Below, piece by piece: positions 17,708 to 26,848 of a DNA stretch of 64,000 nucleotides. The stretch comes from CAJINA01 sp964647585. Its GTDB lineage: Bacteria; Desulfobacterota; Desulfobacteria; Desulfobacterales; CAJINA01. The notes below the pieces were generated by a model. That model was not told the DNA's origin. It worked only from the letters and a program-made list of their open reading frames with translations, and searched no databases. Location of the stretch: NCBI GenBank assembly GCA_964647585.1, contig CAZYGG010000006.1, positions 1-64,000 of the forward strand, written 5' to 3'. A program made the translations under genes and the position numbers. The stretch's first letter is position 1. Every line of letters begins with the position of its first letter.

Positions 17708-18799
17708 ATGCATCCACCCGAATTGCGTATCGGCGATCTTGTCTGTCCAACACCCATTGTTCAGGGCGGCATGGGGGTGGGTATCTCCATGTCCGGACTG
17801 GCTTCGGCCGTGGCCAACCAGGGCGGTATCGGCGTGCTGTCAGCCGCCATGCCGGGTTTTTTGGAACCGGATGCAGCGGCCCACATGCGCGAGGCCAGTA
17901 TTCGGGGGATGCGCAAGGAGATCAGAAAGGCCCGGAAACTGAGTGCCGGTGTCCTCGGCGTGAACATCATGGTGGCGCTGACCAACTTTGCGGACATGGT
18001 GGAAGTGTCTGTGGAGGAAGGCATCGATATCATTTTTGCCGGGGCGGGCATGCCGCTGTCACTGCCGGAATTCCTGCCGGCCGGCTCCAAAACGAAGCTG
18101 GCGCCCATTGTTTCTTCCGGGCGGGCAGCGATGCTGATTTGCAAAAAATGGCTGAACCGGTATGAGCGCCTGCCCGATGCGGTCGTGGTGGAGGGCCCCA
18201 TGGCCGGCGGCCACCTTGGCTTTAAAGCCGAGCAGTTGGACGACCCGGCCTACGTCCTTGAACGGTTGGTGCCCGAGGTCATTGCGGCCGTGGCGCCGTT
18301 TGAAAACAAGCACGGCCGGACCATACCGGTGATTGCCGCCGGCGGCATTTACACGGGTGAAGATATCCACCGGTATCTGGAAATGGGTGCGGCCGGTGTC
18401 CAGTTGGGTACCCGGTTCGTTGCCACGGACGAATGTGATGCCGCCCCCGCGTTTAAAAATATGTTCGTGGCAGCTGCTGAAAAGGATGTCGTTGTGATAA
18501 AAAGCCCCGTGGGGATGCCCGGGCGTGCTATTCGCAACCCTTTCCTGGATGCTGTTAAAAGTGGTGAAAGAATCCCTCTGAAATGCCCGTATCATTGTAT
18601 CCGGACCTGTGATCCCGAAAAAAGCCCTTATTGCATCGCCATTGCACTGGCCAACGCCCGTAAGGGAAAATTTGCCTATGGCTTTGCATTTGCCGGCCAG
18701 AATGCCCACCGCGTGGATAAGATTGTACCGGTTAAAGACCTAATGAATGAGTTGATGCAAGAATATTCAATGGCTGCCCGCAATCAGCACCTGAATTAA
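17708..18799 (+). CDS. Nitronate monooxygenase family FMN protein
   Basis: A 363-residue TIM-barrel flavoprotein with IVQGGMGVGIS at about 18-28, GPMAGGHLGFK (phosphate-binding, active-site His) near 163-173, IPVIAAGGIYTGEDI near 205-219 and GVQLGTRF near 228-235. The family includes nitronate monooxygenase and FabK-like enoyl reductases; in anaerobes an oxygenase role is doubtful and a reductase or detoxifying role more likely. The C-terminus carries four cysteines (CPYHCIRTCDPEKSPYC, about 298-314), possibly a metal site. An AGGAG site lies upstream of the ATG. A strong hairpin follows the stop. Confidence 0.88.
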   Translation: MHPPELRIGDLVCPTPIVQGGMGVGISMSGLASAVANQGGIGVLSAAMPGFLEPDAAAHMREASIRGMRKEIRKARKLSAGVLGVNIMVALTNFADMVEVSVEEGIDIIFAGAGMPLSLPEFLPAGSKTKLAPIVSSGRAAMLICKKWLNRYERLPDAVVVEGPMAGGHLGFKAEQLDDPAYVLERLVPEVIAAVAPFENKHGRTIPVIAAGGIYTGEDIHRYLEMGAAGVQLGTRFVATDECDAAPAFKNMFVAAAEKDVVVIKSPVGMPGRAIRNPFLDAVKSGERIPLKCPYHCIRTCDPEKSPYCIAIALANARKGKFAYGFAFAGQNAHRVDKIVPVKDLMNELMQEYSMAARNQHLN

Positions 18800-18837
18800 A
18801 TTTCAGCGATATCAGATTCAAACGTAACTTAGCTCTG

Positions 18838-18865
18838 CCGTTAGCGGCCATCCGGCCGCTAACGG
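18838..18865 (+). terminator. Strong hairpin after the nitronate monooxygenase gene
   Basis: CCGTTAGCGGCC and GGCCGCTAACGG form a perfect 12-bp stem with a four-base loop, 39 bp after the stop. No run of T follows, so it may protect the 3' end or terminate imperfectly. Confidence 0.6.
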
Positions 18866-18903
18866 GAGTTTCGTATCTTGAACGGTCATTTTCAGACCAA
18901 TGC

Positions 18904-19132
18904 CTATACCGCTTTTCATAATACATTCCGTTATCTTGTCACTCTGAACACAGCGAAGAGTCCCCCGCATGCCAAGGATATCTTTCATTGTAAGGGATTC
19001 TTCGTCGCGTGCCGGGCGTCTTGTGCGGCGTAGCCCATGGGGCGAAGACGTAAGCCTTTGGCGAAGACTGGTTACACTCCTCAGAATGACAGGATATACC
19101 AGTCGGAACATATTTTTGGAATTTGCTATAAA
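18904..19132. mobile_element. 230-bp MITE-like element, copy 2
   Basis: Same orientation as 6021-6250 and very similar over its length. Ends CTATACCGCTTTTCATAATA and (reverse complement) TTATAGCAAATTCCAAAAAT. It takes up half of the 446-bp gap between the monooxygenase and inositol-phosphate synthase genes. Confidence 0.8.
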
Positions 19133-19245
19133 GTTCTATTTTCATCTGATTTCAGTCAAATACTCAACTTGACTGTACAGCGGGTATCGGGTAAATGAAT
19201 CGTCTGAAATGGTAAACGAGACGAACTATTGCAAGGGTATCACCT

Positions 19246-20406
19246 ATGACCATACCGGAACACTTTGAAAACCGGTCTTTGCTGCTGCTGGTCGCCGGGA
19301 TTAAGGGCGCGATCGGTTCCACACTGGCGGTTGCCGCTTCCGCGCTGCGTGCCAAGGACGTCTCCGCGGCCGGAGCCCTGACAACCCGCGATAAATTCAC
19401 CGATATTCTGCCGGTTGACGCCCTGTATGTGGCCGGGTGGGACAACCGTGATGAAGATCTGGCGATGTGTGCCCGCGGCTGCAACGTGTTGCCGCCAACC
19501 GTCATGCAGGCGCATGGTGCCGCGCTGGCGGACGTCCCGGTACTCACGGCGCCCAGCGGTCCGACGCTGGATCGCCAGGTGGAACAACTTGAGGCCGACA
19601 TTGAATCTCTCAAGGGCCAGTTTCCCGGAAGCCGGCCGGTTTTGGTCAATCTGCTGCCGGCGGCGCCGGGCATTGATCCGGATAGAGCCACAGATCTGGT
19701 GTCTCTCAATCAATGCGTCAACCTGGAAAATTTACCGGATCTGGCCTATGTCCTGGCCGCGATTCGCTGCGGTGTGCCGGTAATCAATTTCACACCCAAC
19801 TATGTGGAGCTGGATCCCGTGGTCGCAATGGCCGAGGAGGCCGGGGTTCCCCTGGTTGGCCGGGACGGAAAAACCGGACAGACCTATTTTAAAGTTGTGC
19901 TGGCATCCGCCCTCAAGGCACGCAATTTATACGTGGACGGGTGGTACAGCCTGAACATCCTCGGCAACGCGGATGGCATGAACCTGATGGTACCGGAAAG
20001 GGCCTCGGGCAAGCTGGCCAACAAGACCAACCTGCTGGATGAGGTGCTGGGCTATCCGGTGGGCGAGCGTTACGGGCAGCCTGCCCACAAGGTTCAGATT
20101 GACTACTATCCGCCCCGGGGGGATGCCAAAGAGGCCTGGGACGTCGTTGATTTTCTGGGGATGTTTGACTTACCCATGAGCCTGCGAATCGATCTTCAGG
20201 GGCGGGACTCGATCCTGGCCGCGCCCATGGCCATCGATCTGGCCCGCTGGATGTTTATGCTCCAGCTGGTCGGCCGCAGGGGCCTGGTTCCCGAACTGGC
20301 TTTCTTTTTTAAGCACCCGCTGGGCGAAAATGCCACCCGGACCTTTCAGGATCAGCTGGCCACCCTGGATCAGCTGGAGTCTGAAATCATCAATGCGCTG
20401 CAGTGA
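19246..20406 (+). CDS. Inositol-3-phosphate synthase family protein
   Basis: A 386-residue NAD-dependent isomerase. LLLVAGIKGAIGSTLAVAA near 14-32 is the dinucleotide-binding loop; NFTPNYVELDP near 180-190, GRDGKTGQTYFK near 205-216 and NILGNADGMNL near 235-245 are conserved in myo-inositol-1-phosphate synthases. The enzyme cyclises glucose-6-phosphate to inositol-1-phosphate, for inositol lipids or solutes. It is shorter than eukaryotic Ino1 and resembles the archaeal/bacterial form. A sugar isomerase-like gene follows 170 bp downstream on the same strand. Confidence 0.85.
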   Translation: MTIPEHFENRSLLLLVAGIKGAIGSTLAVAASALRAKDVSAAGALTTRDKFTDILPVDALYVAGWDNRDEDLAMCARGCNVLPPTVMQAHGAALADVPVLTAPSGPTLDRQVEQLEADIESLKGQFPGSRPVLVNLLPAAPGIDPDRATDLVSLNQCVNLENLPDLAYVLAAIRCGVPVINFTPNYVELDPVVAMAEEAGVPLVGRDGKTGQTYFKVVLASALKARNLYVDGWYSLNILGNADGMNLMVPERASGKLANKTNLLDEVLGYPVGERYGQPAHKVQIDYYPPRGDAKEAWDVVDFLGMFDLPMSLRIDLQGRDSILAAPMAIDLARWMFMLQLVGRRGLVPELAFFFKHPLGENATRTFQDQLATLDQLESEIINALQ

Positions 20407-20575
20407 AAGTTGCTTTGCAACTGTTCAGGTAGATAGCCCATAGCCTGAAGGCTGAAGGGAAAAAACCACGGTCGCAGTGCTTTGGTGGAAATGTATGATG
20501 AATGCATAAAGATTGGTTTTTTAATACCGCTTGTCCTAACAGTCTTCAGACTAAACTACCTATAAGGATTTTCTA

Positions 20576-21421
20576 ATGATTTTTGGTTACAGCACGAATG
20601 CCTTTGTAAAGTTTTCCCTCCTGGAATCCCTGGAACGCATTGCCGGACTCGGGTTCAAAGGGGTGGAGATCATGGGCGACCGGCCCCATCTCTATCCGCC
20701 GGATTTCGGGCCGGATAAGATCGAAGAACTGAAAACGGCCCTTGCAAAGCACCAATTGAAAGTGACCAATATCAACAGCTTTACGCTTTTTGCAGTGGGC
20801 GATACCTATCTGCCGTCGTTCATCGAACCGGACAAAGCGCGCCGGGATATCCGGGTGCGCCATACCAAGGAGAGTCTCTCGGTGGCCAAAGCACTGGGCT
20901 GTAAGAATATATCGATCCCGCCGGGTGGACCCTTGGAGGGGATGGACTGGCCCTCCGGGGCGGCACTTTTTCGGGAAGGGCTGGAGCAGGTGATCCCGGA
21001 TGCCGAAGCGCTGGGCGTCAAATTACTGATCGAACCGGAGCCGGAACTCTTCATCGAGAACTCGGCTGAATTCAAACGGTTCATCCAAGATTTTCAATCT
21101 GCGGCACTGGGACTGAATTTTGATATTGGCCATTTCTTCTGCGTGGGTGAAGATCCCCGGGTCGCCCTTGAAGACCTGTTTGAATGGATCGGGCACATGC
21201 ACCTGGAAGACATTGCCGCCACCCGGGTCCATAACCACCTGATCCCCGGTCTCGGCGTAATCGACTATCCTTCTATTTTCAAGACAATCAAGCAGTTGGG
21301 GTACTCCGGTGATATCAGCCTGGAACTTTACCCTTATGTGGATGCGCCGGAAGATGCGGGGCGGGAAAGCCTGAAACACCTGGAGCCGATATTCGCGGCG
21401 TCGGGCCTGGATTTACAATAA
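20576..21421 (+). CDS. Sugar phosphate isomerase/epimerase family TIM-barrel protein
   Basis: A 281-residue AP-endonuclease-2/xylose-isomerase-like barrel. Metal-binding residues are spread through LGFKGVEIMGDRPHLYP (about 25-41), LLIEPEPELF (E near 153-156), LGLNFDIGHFFCVGEDP (D/H near 182-186) and GHMHLEDI (H near 206). Relatives isomerise or epimerise keto-sugars and inosose derivatives (IolE, IolI). Its position after the inositol-phosphate synthase gene suggests inositol or inosose as substrate; this rests on context only. Confidence 0.8.
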   Translation: MIFGYSTNAFVKFSLLESLERIAGLGFKGVEIMGDRPHLYPPDFGPDKIEELKTALAKHQLKVTNINSFTLFAVGDTYLPSFIEPDKARRDIRVRHTKESLSVAKALGCKNISIPPGGPLEGMDWPSGAALFREGLEQVIPDAEALGVKLLIEPEPELFIENSAEFKRFIQDFQSAALGLNFDIGHFFCVGEDPRVALEDLFEWIGHMHLEDIAATRVHNHLIPGLGVIDYPSIFKTIKQLGYSGDISLELYPYVDAPEDAGRESLKHLEPIFAASGLDLQ

Positions 21422-21491
21422 CCTGCGATCCAATAGAATCTACCGCCGGCGAACGCAGACAACGCCGGACGACCTGTCCGGCGTTCCATGT

Positions 21492-21719
21492 TATAGCAAT
21501 TCCCAAAAATATGTTCCGATTGGTCTATCCTGTCATGCTGAGGAGTGTAACCAGTCTTCGCCAAAGGCTTACGTCTTCGCCCCATGGGCTACGCCGCACA
21601 AGACGCCCGGCACGCGACGAAGAATCCCTTACAATGAAAGATATCCTTGGCATGCGGGGGACTCTTCGCTGCGCTCAGAGAGACAAGATAACGGGACGGA
21701 TTTATGAAAATTGGTATAA
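21492..21719. mobile_element. 230-bp MITE-like element, copy 3 (inverted)
   Basis: Reverse-complement orientation relative to 6021-6250 and 18904-19132. Ends TTATAGCAATTCCCAAAAAT and, on the other strand, TTATACCAATTTTCATAAAT, showing the terminal inverted repeats most clearly of the three copies. It fills the 322-bp gap between the isomerase and vWA lipoprotein genes. Confidence 0.82.
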
Positions 21720-21743
21720 ATACGCTGTAATCCAACCTGCCCT

Positions 21744-22391
21744 TTACATGACAAAAAGATTTTCTAACCGCTCCAGGTCATTGATGACTTTCCATCGGCC
21801 GCCGCCCTCTTCGACTTTCCCCTGCCACTGGGCGACCCGGCCCATGTATTCTTTGGGGTCCACATTGTCCGCCCTGAGCTTGGTCACATTCAGGGCCACC
21901 ACACGGTAGCTGTCCAGCTCAAACGGCACATCCCGGATAAACCCCTTTTTCAGGTCTTCCTTCAGATCGCTGAATATCAGGATATAATTTATGCCGGACC
22001 CGGCTTCGTTGAGGTATTCGATGGCCTGGAGCATACCGCCGGAGATATCGGTGTAGCGGCTGCTCTTGACCGAACCGATAAACTCATCCAGGGTGCCTTT
22101 AAAGGCCCGTTTCTGGTTATTGGCCACCGAGGGCCGCGTGTCGAAGGTGACTTTGGCGATGATGTCCTTTTCACTGAAGCTGCCGGTGTCGATGCGGGCC
22201 ACCGCCAGCGTATCCTTGGGCTGCAGGGTACCCAGCAGGTAATTGAGGATATTCTGGGCTTTTTTCAACTCCAGGGCATAGGTCCCGGAGGTGTCCAGCA
22301 GCATGTAGACACCTTTGGCGCGATTTTTGGGCTCGCCGCAACCGGTCAGTAAAAAAACAGCACAGCAGCATATGATCATTAGCTTTTTCAT
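21744..22391 (-). CDS. vWA-like lipoprotein
   Basis: A 215-residue exported lipoprotein: signal with lipobox FLLTGC (residues 13-18). The rest resembles a von Willebrand A domain, with VYMLLDTSGTY near 28-38 (MIDAS-like DxSxT), TDISGGMLQAIEYL near 114-127 and YILIFSDLKED near 136-146. Such domains bind proteins through a divalent metal. The upstream gene on the same strand (36 bp away) encodes a coiled-coil membrane protein, so the two are likely partners in an envelope complex of unknown purpose. Confidence 0.8.
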   Translation of the reverse strand: MKKLMIICCCAVFLLTGCGEPKNRAKGVYMLLDTSGTYALELKKAQNILNYLLGTLQPKDTLAVARIDTGSFSEKDIIAKVTFDTRPSVANNQKRAFKGTLDEFIGSVKSSRYTDISGGMLQAIEYLNEAGSGINYILIFSDLKEDLKKGFIRDVPFELDSYRVVALNVTKLRADNVDPKEYMGRVAQWQGKVEEGGGRWKVINDLERLENLFVM

Positions 22392-22426
22392 GATTTCACT
22401 CCTTACCGCATCACGCGATTTAGTAC

Positions 22427-23902
22427 CTAACCAGCGGCCACTTTTTCGGTGGCCTCCCGGAGGTTTGCTTTGGAGGCCGGCAGCTTTCTTGGCGCAGGTT
22501 CTGATTTTGGTGCCGATGAATTGCGGTTAAAGACAGTTTCCGCCCATAACCCCGGAAAAATCAGGACATCGTACAGGTCCACGGAAAATTTTCCGAAATA
22601 CAAGGCAATATTGCCGGCCAGGCGCAGGAAAAAAGCCGTGACGCGCAGACCCCACGCGCCGCAAATACCCAGCACGGTGCGCGCTGACGAGATGAAAGAT
22701 TCCAGCGGTATGGCTACGAATGCCAGGGCAAACGGCAGGATAAACCCCATGACCATCTGGCCGATGGTGGGGATCATGCTGGTGGGGAGCGAACCGTTTT
22801 CCACTCCGCTCAGGGTCTGACGCAGCATTTCCATGTCATGGGCAATCCGGTCGCGCATGAACGCCAGGGCTGATTCCACGCCAGCCAGTGTAGCCAATAG
22901 CGTCAGGGTGATCCAGATCATCCAGAACCGCTTGCGGTCATCCATGCTGTGAATGATGGGAAAAAGGCGGGTGATGCGCAGCGATTCCATCAGAAACAAT
23001 CCCATGGTCAGTTCCACCAGGATGATGACCAATCCGGCCACGTCGGAGGTCTTGAAATTGCCGATATAACTGGCGCCGCCAACCATCTCGGACATGGGCA
23101 GGGCAATGAGGTTAAAATTAACCAGTGCCCCACCAAAGGCGATCATCAGTACCAGGCCGGCGATAAAAAACTGGGTCAGTGAAGAGGATGAGAGCCGGCG
23201 GGCGGCCTTGTCGGTCTGGGAGCGAATCTCTTCGTAGTCCTGGATATAACGATCTACGCTTGCAGCGCGGTTGCTGAGCCGTTTGACGGAGGCCCCCACC
23301 GTGTCGAGTTTTTTGATGGCCTTGCGCCAATGGGGCATCATGCGATGCAGGATGCGGTGACGGCTCGTGCAGTCGCTGCGGTAATTGTCGCTGGCCGATT
23401 TGTGCTGATCCTCGAGGGTTTTGTGGATTTCCTCAAGAATGTTGGCCACCATGGCATCGCCCTTGTGGTCAATTTTGGAGATGGATTCAATGACCGGCAT
23501 CCAGGCCGGCAGTTCCGGCTGGATCTCGGCACTTGCGGAGTAGTTATCTTCGATCCTGGTCACTGTATCGGCCAGCTGCCGGTGCAGCTTTGGATATTTC
23601 TCAAGATCCCGATTGACAGCATTGGAAAGTCGTTCGAATTCCCGTTCGATAATTCGTTCGGCATTTTCTTTGCCTTCGGCGATAAGCACGTCCCGGTTTC
23701 TTTCCACCAGGCGGGCTTCCGAAATTTTGACCGATCGTGCGGCCAGCCGCATGCCGTTGTGAACCACGCGGCTCAACGACCGGAGGGCGCGGTGAAATGG
23801 ATCGCGGGCCAAATAGAGCGCAATGGACACCAGCATGATAAGGATCAGGATATCCAGATAGGGGATTCCGGTAACGGCGAACAATGAACTGTTGGCAGTC
23901 AT
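22427..23902 (-). CDS. Membrane protein with long coiled-coil region, unknown function
   Basis: A 491-residue protein with one N-terminal membrane helix (IPYLDILILIMLVSIALYLA), a charged helical region of about 180 residues, then at least four membrane segments (near 240-275, 290-315, 330-352, 385-412) and a basic C-terminal tail. Start 23902 was chosen for GGGAGG upstream; the longer frame to 23941 has no such site. It is followed by the vWA lipoprotein gene. The layout recalls proteins scaffolding envelope complexes, but I do not recognise the family. Confidence 0.65.
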   Translation of the reverse strand: MTANSSLFAVTGIPYLDILILIMLVSIALYLARDPFHRALRSLSRVVHNGMRLAARSVKISEARLVERNRDVLIAEGKENAERIIEREFERLSNAVNRDLEKYPKLHRQLADTVTRIEDNYSASAEIQPELPAWMPVIESISKIDHKGDAMVANILEEIHKTLEDQHKSASDNYRSDCTSRHRILHRMMPHWRKAIKKLDTVGASVKRLSNRAASVDRYIQDYEEIRSQTDKAARRLSSSSLTQFFIAGLVLMIAFGGALVNFNLIALPMSEMVGGASYIGNFKTSDVAGLVIILVELTMGLFLMESLRITRLFPIIHSMDDRKRFWMIWITLTLLATLAGVESALAFMRDRIAHDMEMLRQTLSGVENGSLPTSMIPTIGQMVMGFILPFALAFVAIPLESFISSARTVLGICGAWGLRVTAFFLRLAGNIALYFGKFSVDLYDVLIFPGLWAETVFNRNSSAPKSEPAPRKLPASKANLREATEKVAAG

Positions 23903-24178
23903 TGTGTACCTCCCATGAGTTCTGCCGCCCGACAAATGCACCTGGGGTATTTGGTTCGGTGGGAACCTAACATAAAAGCATGTTCCGTACCACTTTACGC
24001 AGCTCGGATCCGAAGTTGTTTTAAACGCTTGTTATTAAATAAGAATTGGTTAAAAAACCCGGTAAGTTGGAGAATGGAAAGCACAGACGGGCTGGTGACA
24101 TTTAGTCACTACAGGCATGGTTTTAAGAGAAAGTGGCGATATTTAAACAGTTGTTATTAGATAGCGTCTCTATGGTTT

Positions 24179-24871
24179 CTAAAAGGTAATCCCCTGGTAG
24201 ATAAAATACACCCCGACAATGAGCATCAGGACGGTGCCGAGGCGGTAGATGATCTGTCGGTTTTTCAGCCACCCCATATCCACCAGCTTGGCAATCAGAA
24301 AAAGGGTCGGCACGGTGCCGAGACCGAAGCAGAACATGACCCCCATCCCCTTTACGATTCCCTGCAGCAGACTCCCCGTGTTCATCCCCGCGCCCGCAGC
24401 CGCCAGCAAGGCCGTGTAGACCGGCCCGCAGGGGAGCAGGCCGAGAAGTAAACCAACCGGAAAGTAGGCGGAGACGGAGTCGATCCGGGACAGTTTTTGG
24501 AAGCCTTTAACGACAAAACCATCCGGGTTGTGATAGTCGCCGAAGATTTTTCCCAGGGGCAGCCAGCCGCTCATGGCCAGGGCCATGATGATGAGCATAA
24601 TTCCCGCGAAGATCAGGGCGCCCTGCTGGATGCCGGCAATGTTGGCGGCTACCATGGAAAAGGACCCGGTAGCCCCCATAAGCCCGCCCAGAAGTGTATA
24701 GGTGGTGACCCGACCCATGTTGTAAAGCAGGTGGGGCAGGTACACATTGCGCCCTTTCAGGTTCAGTGACAGGGAGACCACGATGGGTCCGCACATCCCC
24801 ACGCAGTGCCCGAACCCGACCGTGAATCCGGTCAACAGGAAAACAAGATACAGGGGATCAATAAACGACAT
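24179..24871 (-). CDS. TauE/SafE (UreH-domain) family membrane transporter
   Basis: A 230-residue protein with about six membrane helices. Landmarks are GFTVGFGHCVGMCGPIVVSLSL near 10-31 (two Cys, HCxxMC, typical of the metal-handling SafE branch) and GLLPCGPVYTALLAAAGAG near 150-168. Relatives move sulfite, organosulfonates or copper. The start overlaps the 3' end of the upstream gene by 14 bp, so the pair is translationally coupled. Confidence 0.85.
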   Translation of the reverse strand: MSFIDPLYLVFLLTGFTVGFGHCVGMCGPIVVSLSLNLKGRNVYLPHLLYNMGRVTTYTLLGGLMGATGSFSMVAANIAGIQQGALIFAGIMLIIMALAMSGWLPLGKIFGDYHNPDGFVVKGFQKLSRIDSVSAYFPVGLLLGLLPCGPVYTALLAAAGAGMNTGSLLQGIVKGMGVMFCFGLGTVPTLFLIAKLVDMGWLKNRQIIYRLGTVLMLIVGVYFIYQGITF

Positions 24872-25295
24872 CGAAGACAAACTTTGCCTCTCCGGCCCCG
24901 GGTACGACCACATTGGCGAACCAGATCCGGCGGCCGCTCATACAACGCACAATAACACCTTTGCCCTGGTAGGTCCCGTTGCCGGACGGTTTCAACAAGA
25001 CCCGGTTGGGGCCCATCTTCATGGCCGGCATCCCCAGGTCAAGATAGGGCGCTTGCGCAGGGTGGTTGCCGGAAATCGTCACTTTGAAGGCTGAGTCCTG
25101 CATGGCCGTCACCGGCCGGGGTGTGATTTCCAGGGTTACGGTTTCATTGCCAATGGGCAGTGAGCACGGGCCTTTATGCGCCTGGCAGTTGATGGTTGCG
25201 GATCCGCCGAAAACGGCTCCTGCGGGAAGCAAGACCAGAAGAAAAAGAGCTGCGAGAGAGAAAACGATGCTGCCGAAAGCGGGAATCTGACGCAT
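24858..25295 (-). CDS. Exported FixH/YtkA-like protein
   Basis: A 145-residue protein with a signal/anchor helix (SIVFSLAALFLLVLLPAGAVFGG, about 7-29) and a beta-sandwich region ending in CMSGRRIWFANVVVPGAGEAKFVFDV. The segment LDLGMPAMKMGPNRVLLKPSGNGTYQGKG resembles FixH and YtkA-like domains, which often carry Met-rich metal sites and accompany copper or cytochrome oxidase functions. Start 25295 follows GGAGG. Coupled to the TauE/SafE gene. FixH/SafE pairs suggest copper or redox-metal handling (inference). Confidence 0.65.
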   Translation of the reverse strand: MRQIPAFGSIVFSLAALFLLVLLPAGAVFGGSATINCQAHKGPCSLPIGNETVTLEITPRPVTAMQDSAFKVTISGNHPAQAPYLDLGMPAMKMGPNRVLLKPSGNGTYQGKGVIVRCMSGRRIWFANVVVPGAGEAKFVFDVVY

Positions 25296-25498
25296 GGTAA
25301 CCTCCATTTACTCGGGTAGAATCGAAACAGGATAGCGGCAGTAGACGACTGCTACTCTTTTTGGCAGGAATAACAACGAATTGCAATATTAAAAAATGCT
25401 GCGACCCACAGTGCGTCAATGCGGCAAAGAGGGATGACAGCGTTCGACTTGCATGGTATAGTAGCGGCATTCTTAACACCCGTTCAAAGGCGAGGCCA

Positions 25499-26446
25499 TT
25501 GATCAGCACCCTTTTTCCACCGGCAGTCCAAAGGCAATTGAACCTGTTCTGGGCCCTGTCGCGAACTCCCCACGGCCTGATAGATATGACCGCCCCGGCC
25601 CTGGCGGCGCTGCTTTGCCTGGGACATTTTCCCCCGTTAGAAATTGTCGTGATAGGCCTAATAACGGCCTTTGCCGGATATACGGCTGTTTATGCGGTCA
25701 ATGACCTGACCGATTACCACAGTGACCGCAAGAAGGCCGCCATCGGCGGGTTCGATGATTCCGAAGACTACCTGGATGGTGTGATGATCCGCCACCCCCT
25801 GGCCAAGGGCGCCCTGAATTATTCCAGCGGGCTCTTCTGGGCCGTGGGTTGGGCCCTGGTGGCCATGGCAGGCGCCTATATCCTCAACCCGATGTGCCTG
25901 TGGATCTTCCTGGCCGGTTGCATCCTTGAAATCATCTATTGCCTGCTGGGCAGCGTGACCCCCCAGCGCGCCCTGGTCAACGGGGTTGTGAAAACCTGCG
26001 GTCCCCTGGCGGCCGTGTACGCGGTCACCCCCAGCCCGCCACCCGTTTTTCTGCTGTGCCTGTTTTTGTGGATTTTCTTCTGGGAGATCGGCGGACAGAA
26101 TATTCCCGCGGACTGGACGGACATAGAGGAAGACCGGCGGTTCAATGCCAGGACTATTCCCACCAGCCTGGGGCTCCCGCGCGCTGGCCTGTTGAGTCTG
26201 GTCTGCCTGTTGATTGCCACGTTTCTGGCATTTGTCGTTTTCTGGGTCTCGCCCCTGACGTTCGGCCTTTTCTATCTTTTAGCGGCCCTGGGGATCAACC
26301 TCTACCTGTTACTGATCCCCGCCATGTACCTGGCTGAAACGCGCCGGCGTGAAATGGCCATGGCCCTGTTCAACCGGGCCAGTTATTATCCGCTGGCATT
26401 TTTTGTCCTGGTGCTGGTGCGTATGGTGGAACAGGCACTTCACTAG
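25499..26446 (+). CDS. UbiA-family prenyltransferase
   Basis: A 315-residue polytopic membrane enzyme (about eight to nine helices). Both Asp-rich motifs are present: NDLTDYHSD near 68-76 and DWTDIEED near 205-212, which bind Mg2+ and the prenyl diphosphate. Family members prenylate quinone or haem precursors or aromatic acids. I place the start at TTG 25499, preceded by AAGGCGAGG; the frame extends to an ATG at 25361, but those 46 residues look non-coding. The substrate is unknown; no quinone genes lie nearby. Confidence 0.82.
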   Translation: MISTLFPPAVQRQLNLFWALSRTPHGLIDMTAPALAALLCLGHFPPLEIVVIGLITAFAGYTAVYAVNDLTDYHSDRKKAAIGGFDDSEDYLDGVMIRHPLAKGALNYSSGLFWAVGWALVAMAGAYILNPMCLWIFLAGCILEIIYCLLGSVTPQRALVNGVVKTCGPLAAVYAVTPSPPPVFLLCLFLWIFFWEIGGQNIPADWTDIEEDRRFNARTIPTSLGLPRAGLLSLVCLLIATFLAFVVFWVSPLTFGLFYLLAALGINLYLLLIPAMYLAETRRREMAMALFNRASYYPLAFFVLVLVRMVEQALH

Positions 26447-26648
26447 AAATATCCGGCACAGAGCTTCTTTCCAGTATCCCTATTTGAAAAACCTCTCAGC
26501 CCCAATATGTGGTGGCTGGCTTATAAGAACCAGGCTTTACAATAGTAACGATATTCTTGCTCCTTAGTACCCATTTATCAGTAGCGTACAGATGGTCGTT
26601 ATGTTGCCAGTTTGGTTATGTTGCGGGTTTTGCCCCATATAATTCCTT

Positions 26649-26792
26649 TCAAGAAGTGTAACTTCTCCATATCATTACTTTCCCATCACCGGTATTGACA
26701 ATGACAAACCCGCGGTCGAGCTGCGCATTTTTTACCCTTTTGCGGTGTTTCGCCTGGCTCTTTTTCATTTCTTCTTTATGAGTATCTGGCAT
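26649..26792 (-). pseudogene. N-terminal fragment of ATP:cob(I)alamin adenosyltransferase (CobA/BtuR-like)
   Basis: A 47-codon frame (MPDTHKEEMKKSQAKHRKRV, then NAQLDRGFVIVNTGDGK) matches the start of CobA/BtuR proteins, which continue GKGKTTAAFG as the P-loop. Here the frame breaks right after GDGK and stops eleven codons later, so the nucleotide-binding loop and everything after it are lost. It lies just downstream of the corrinoid-flavoured operon 2, in the 26447-26848 gap, and is probably the remnant of a former member of that operon. The rest of the gap holds nothing I recognise. Confidence 0.6.
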
Positions 26793-26848
26793 ATTGATCC
26801 CATTAAACCTTATCGATGTTGTGTTCTGAGGTACCTATTTGAAAATAT

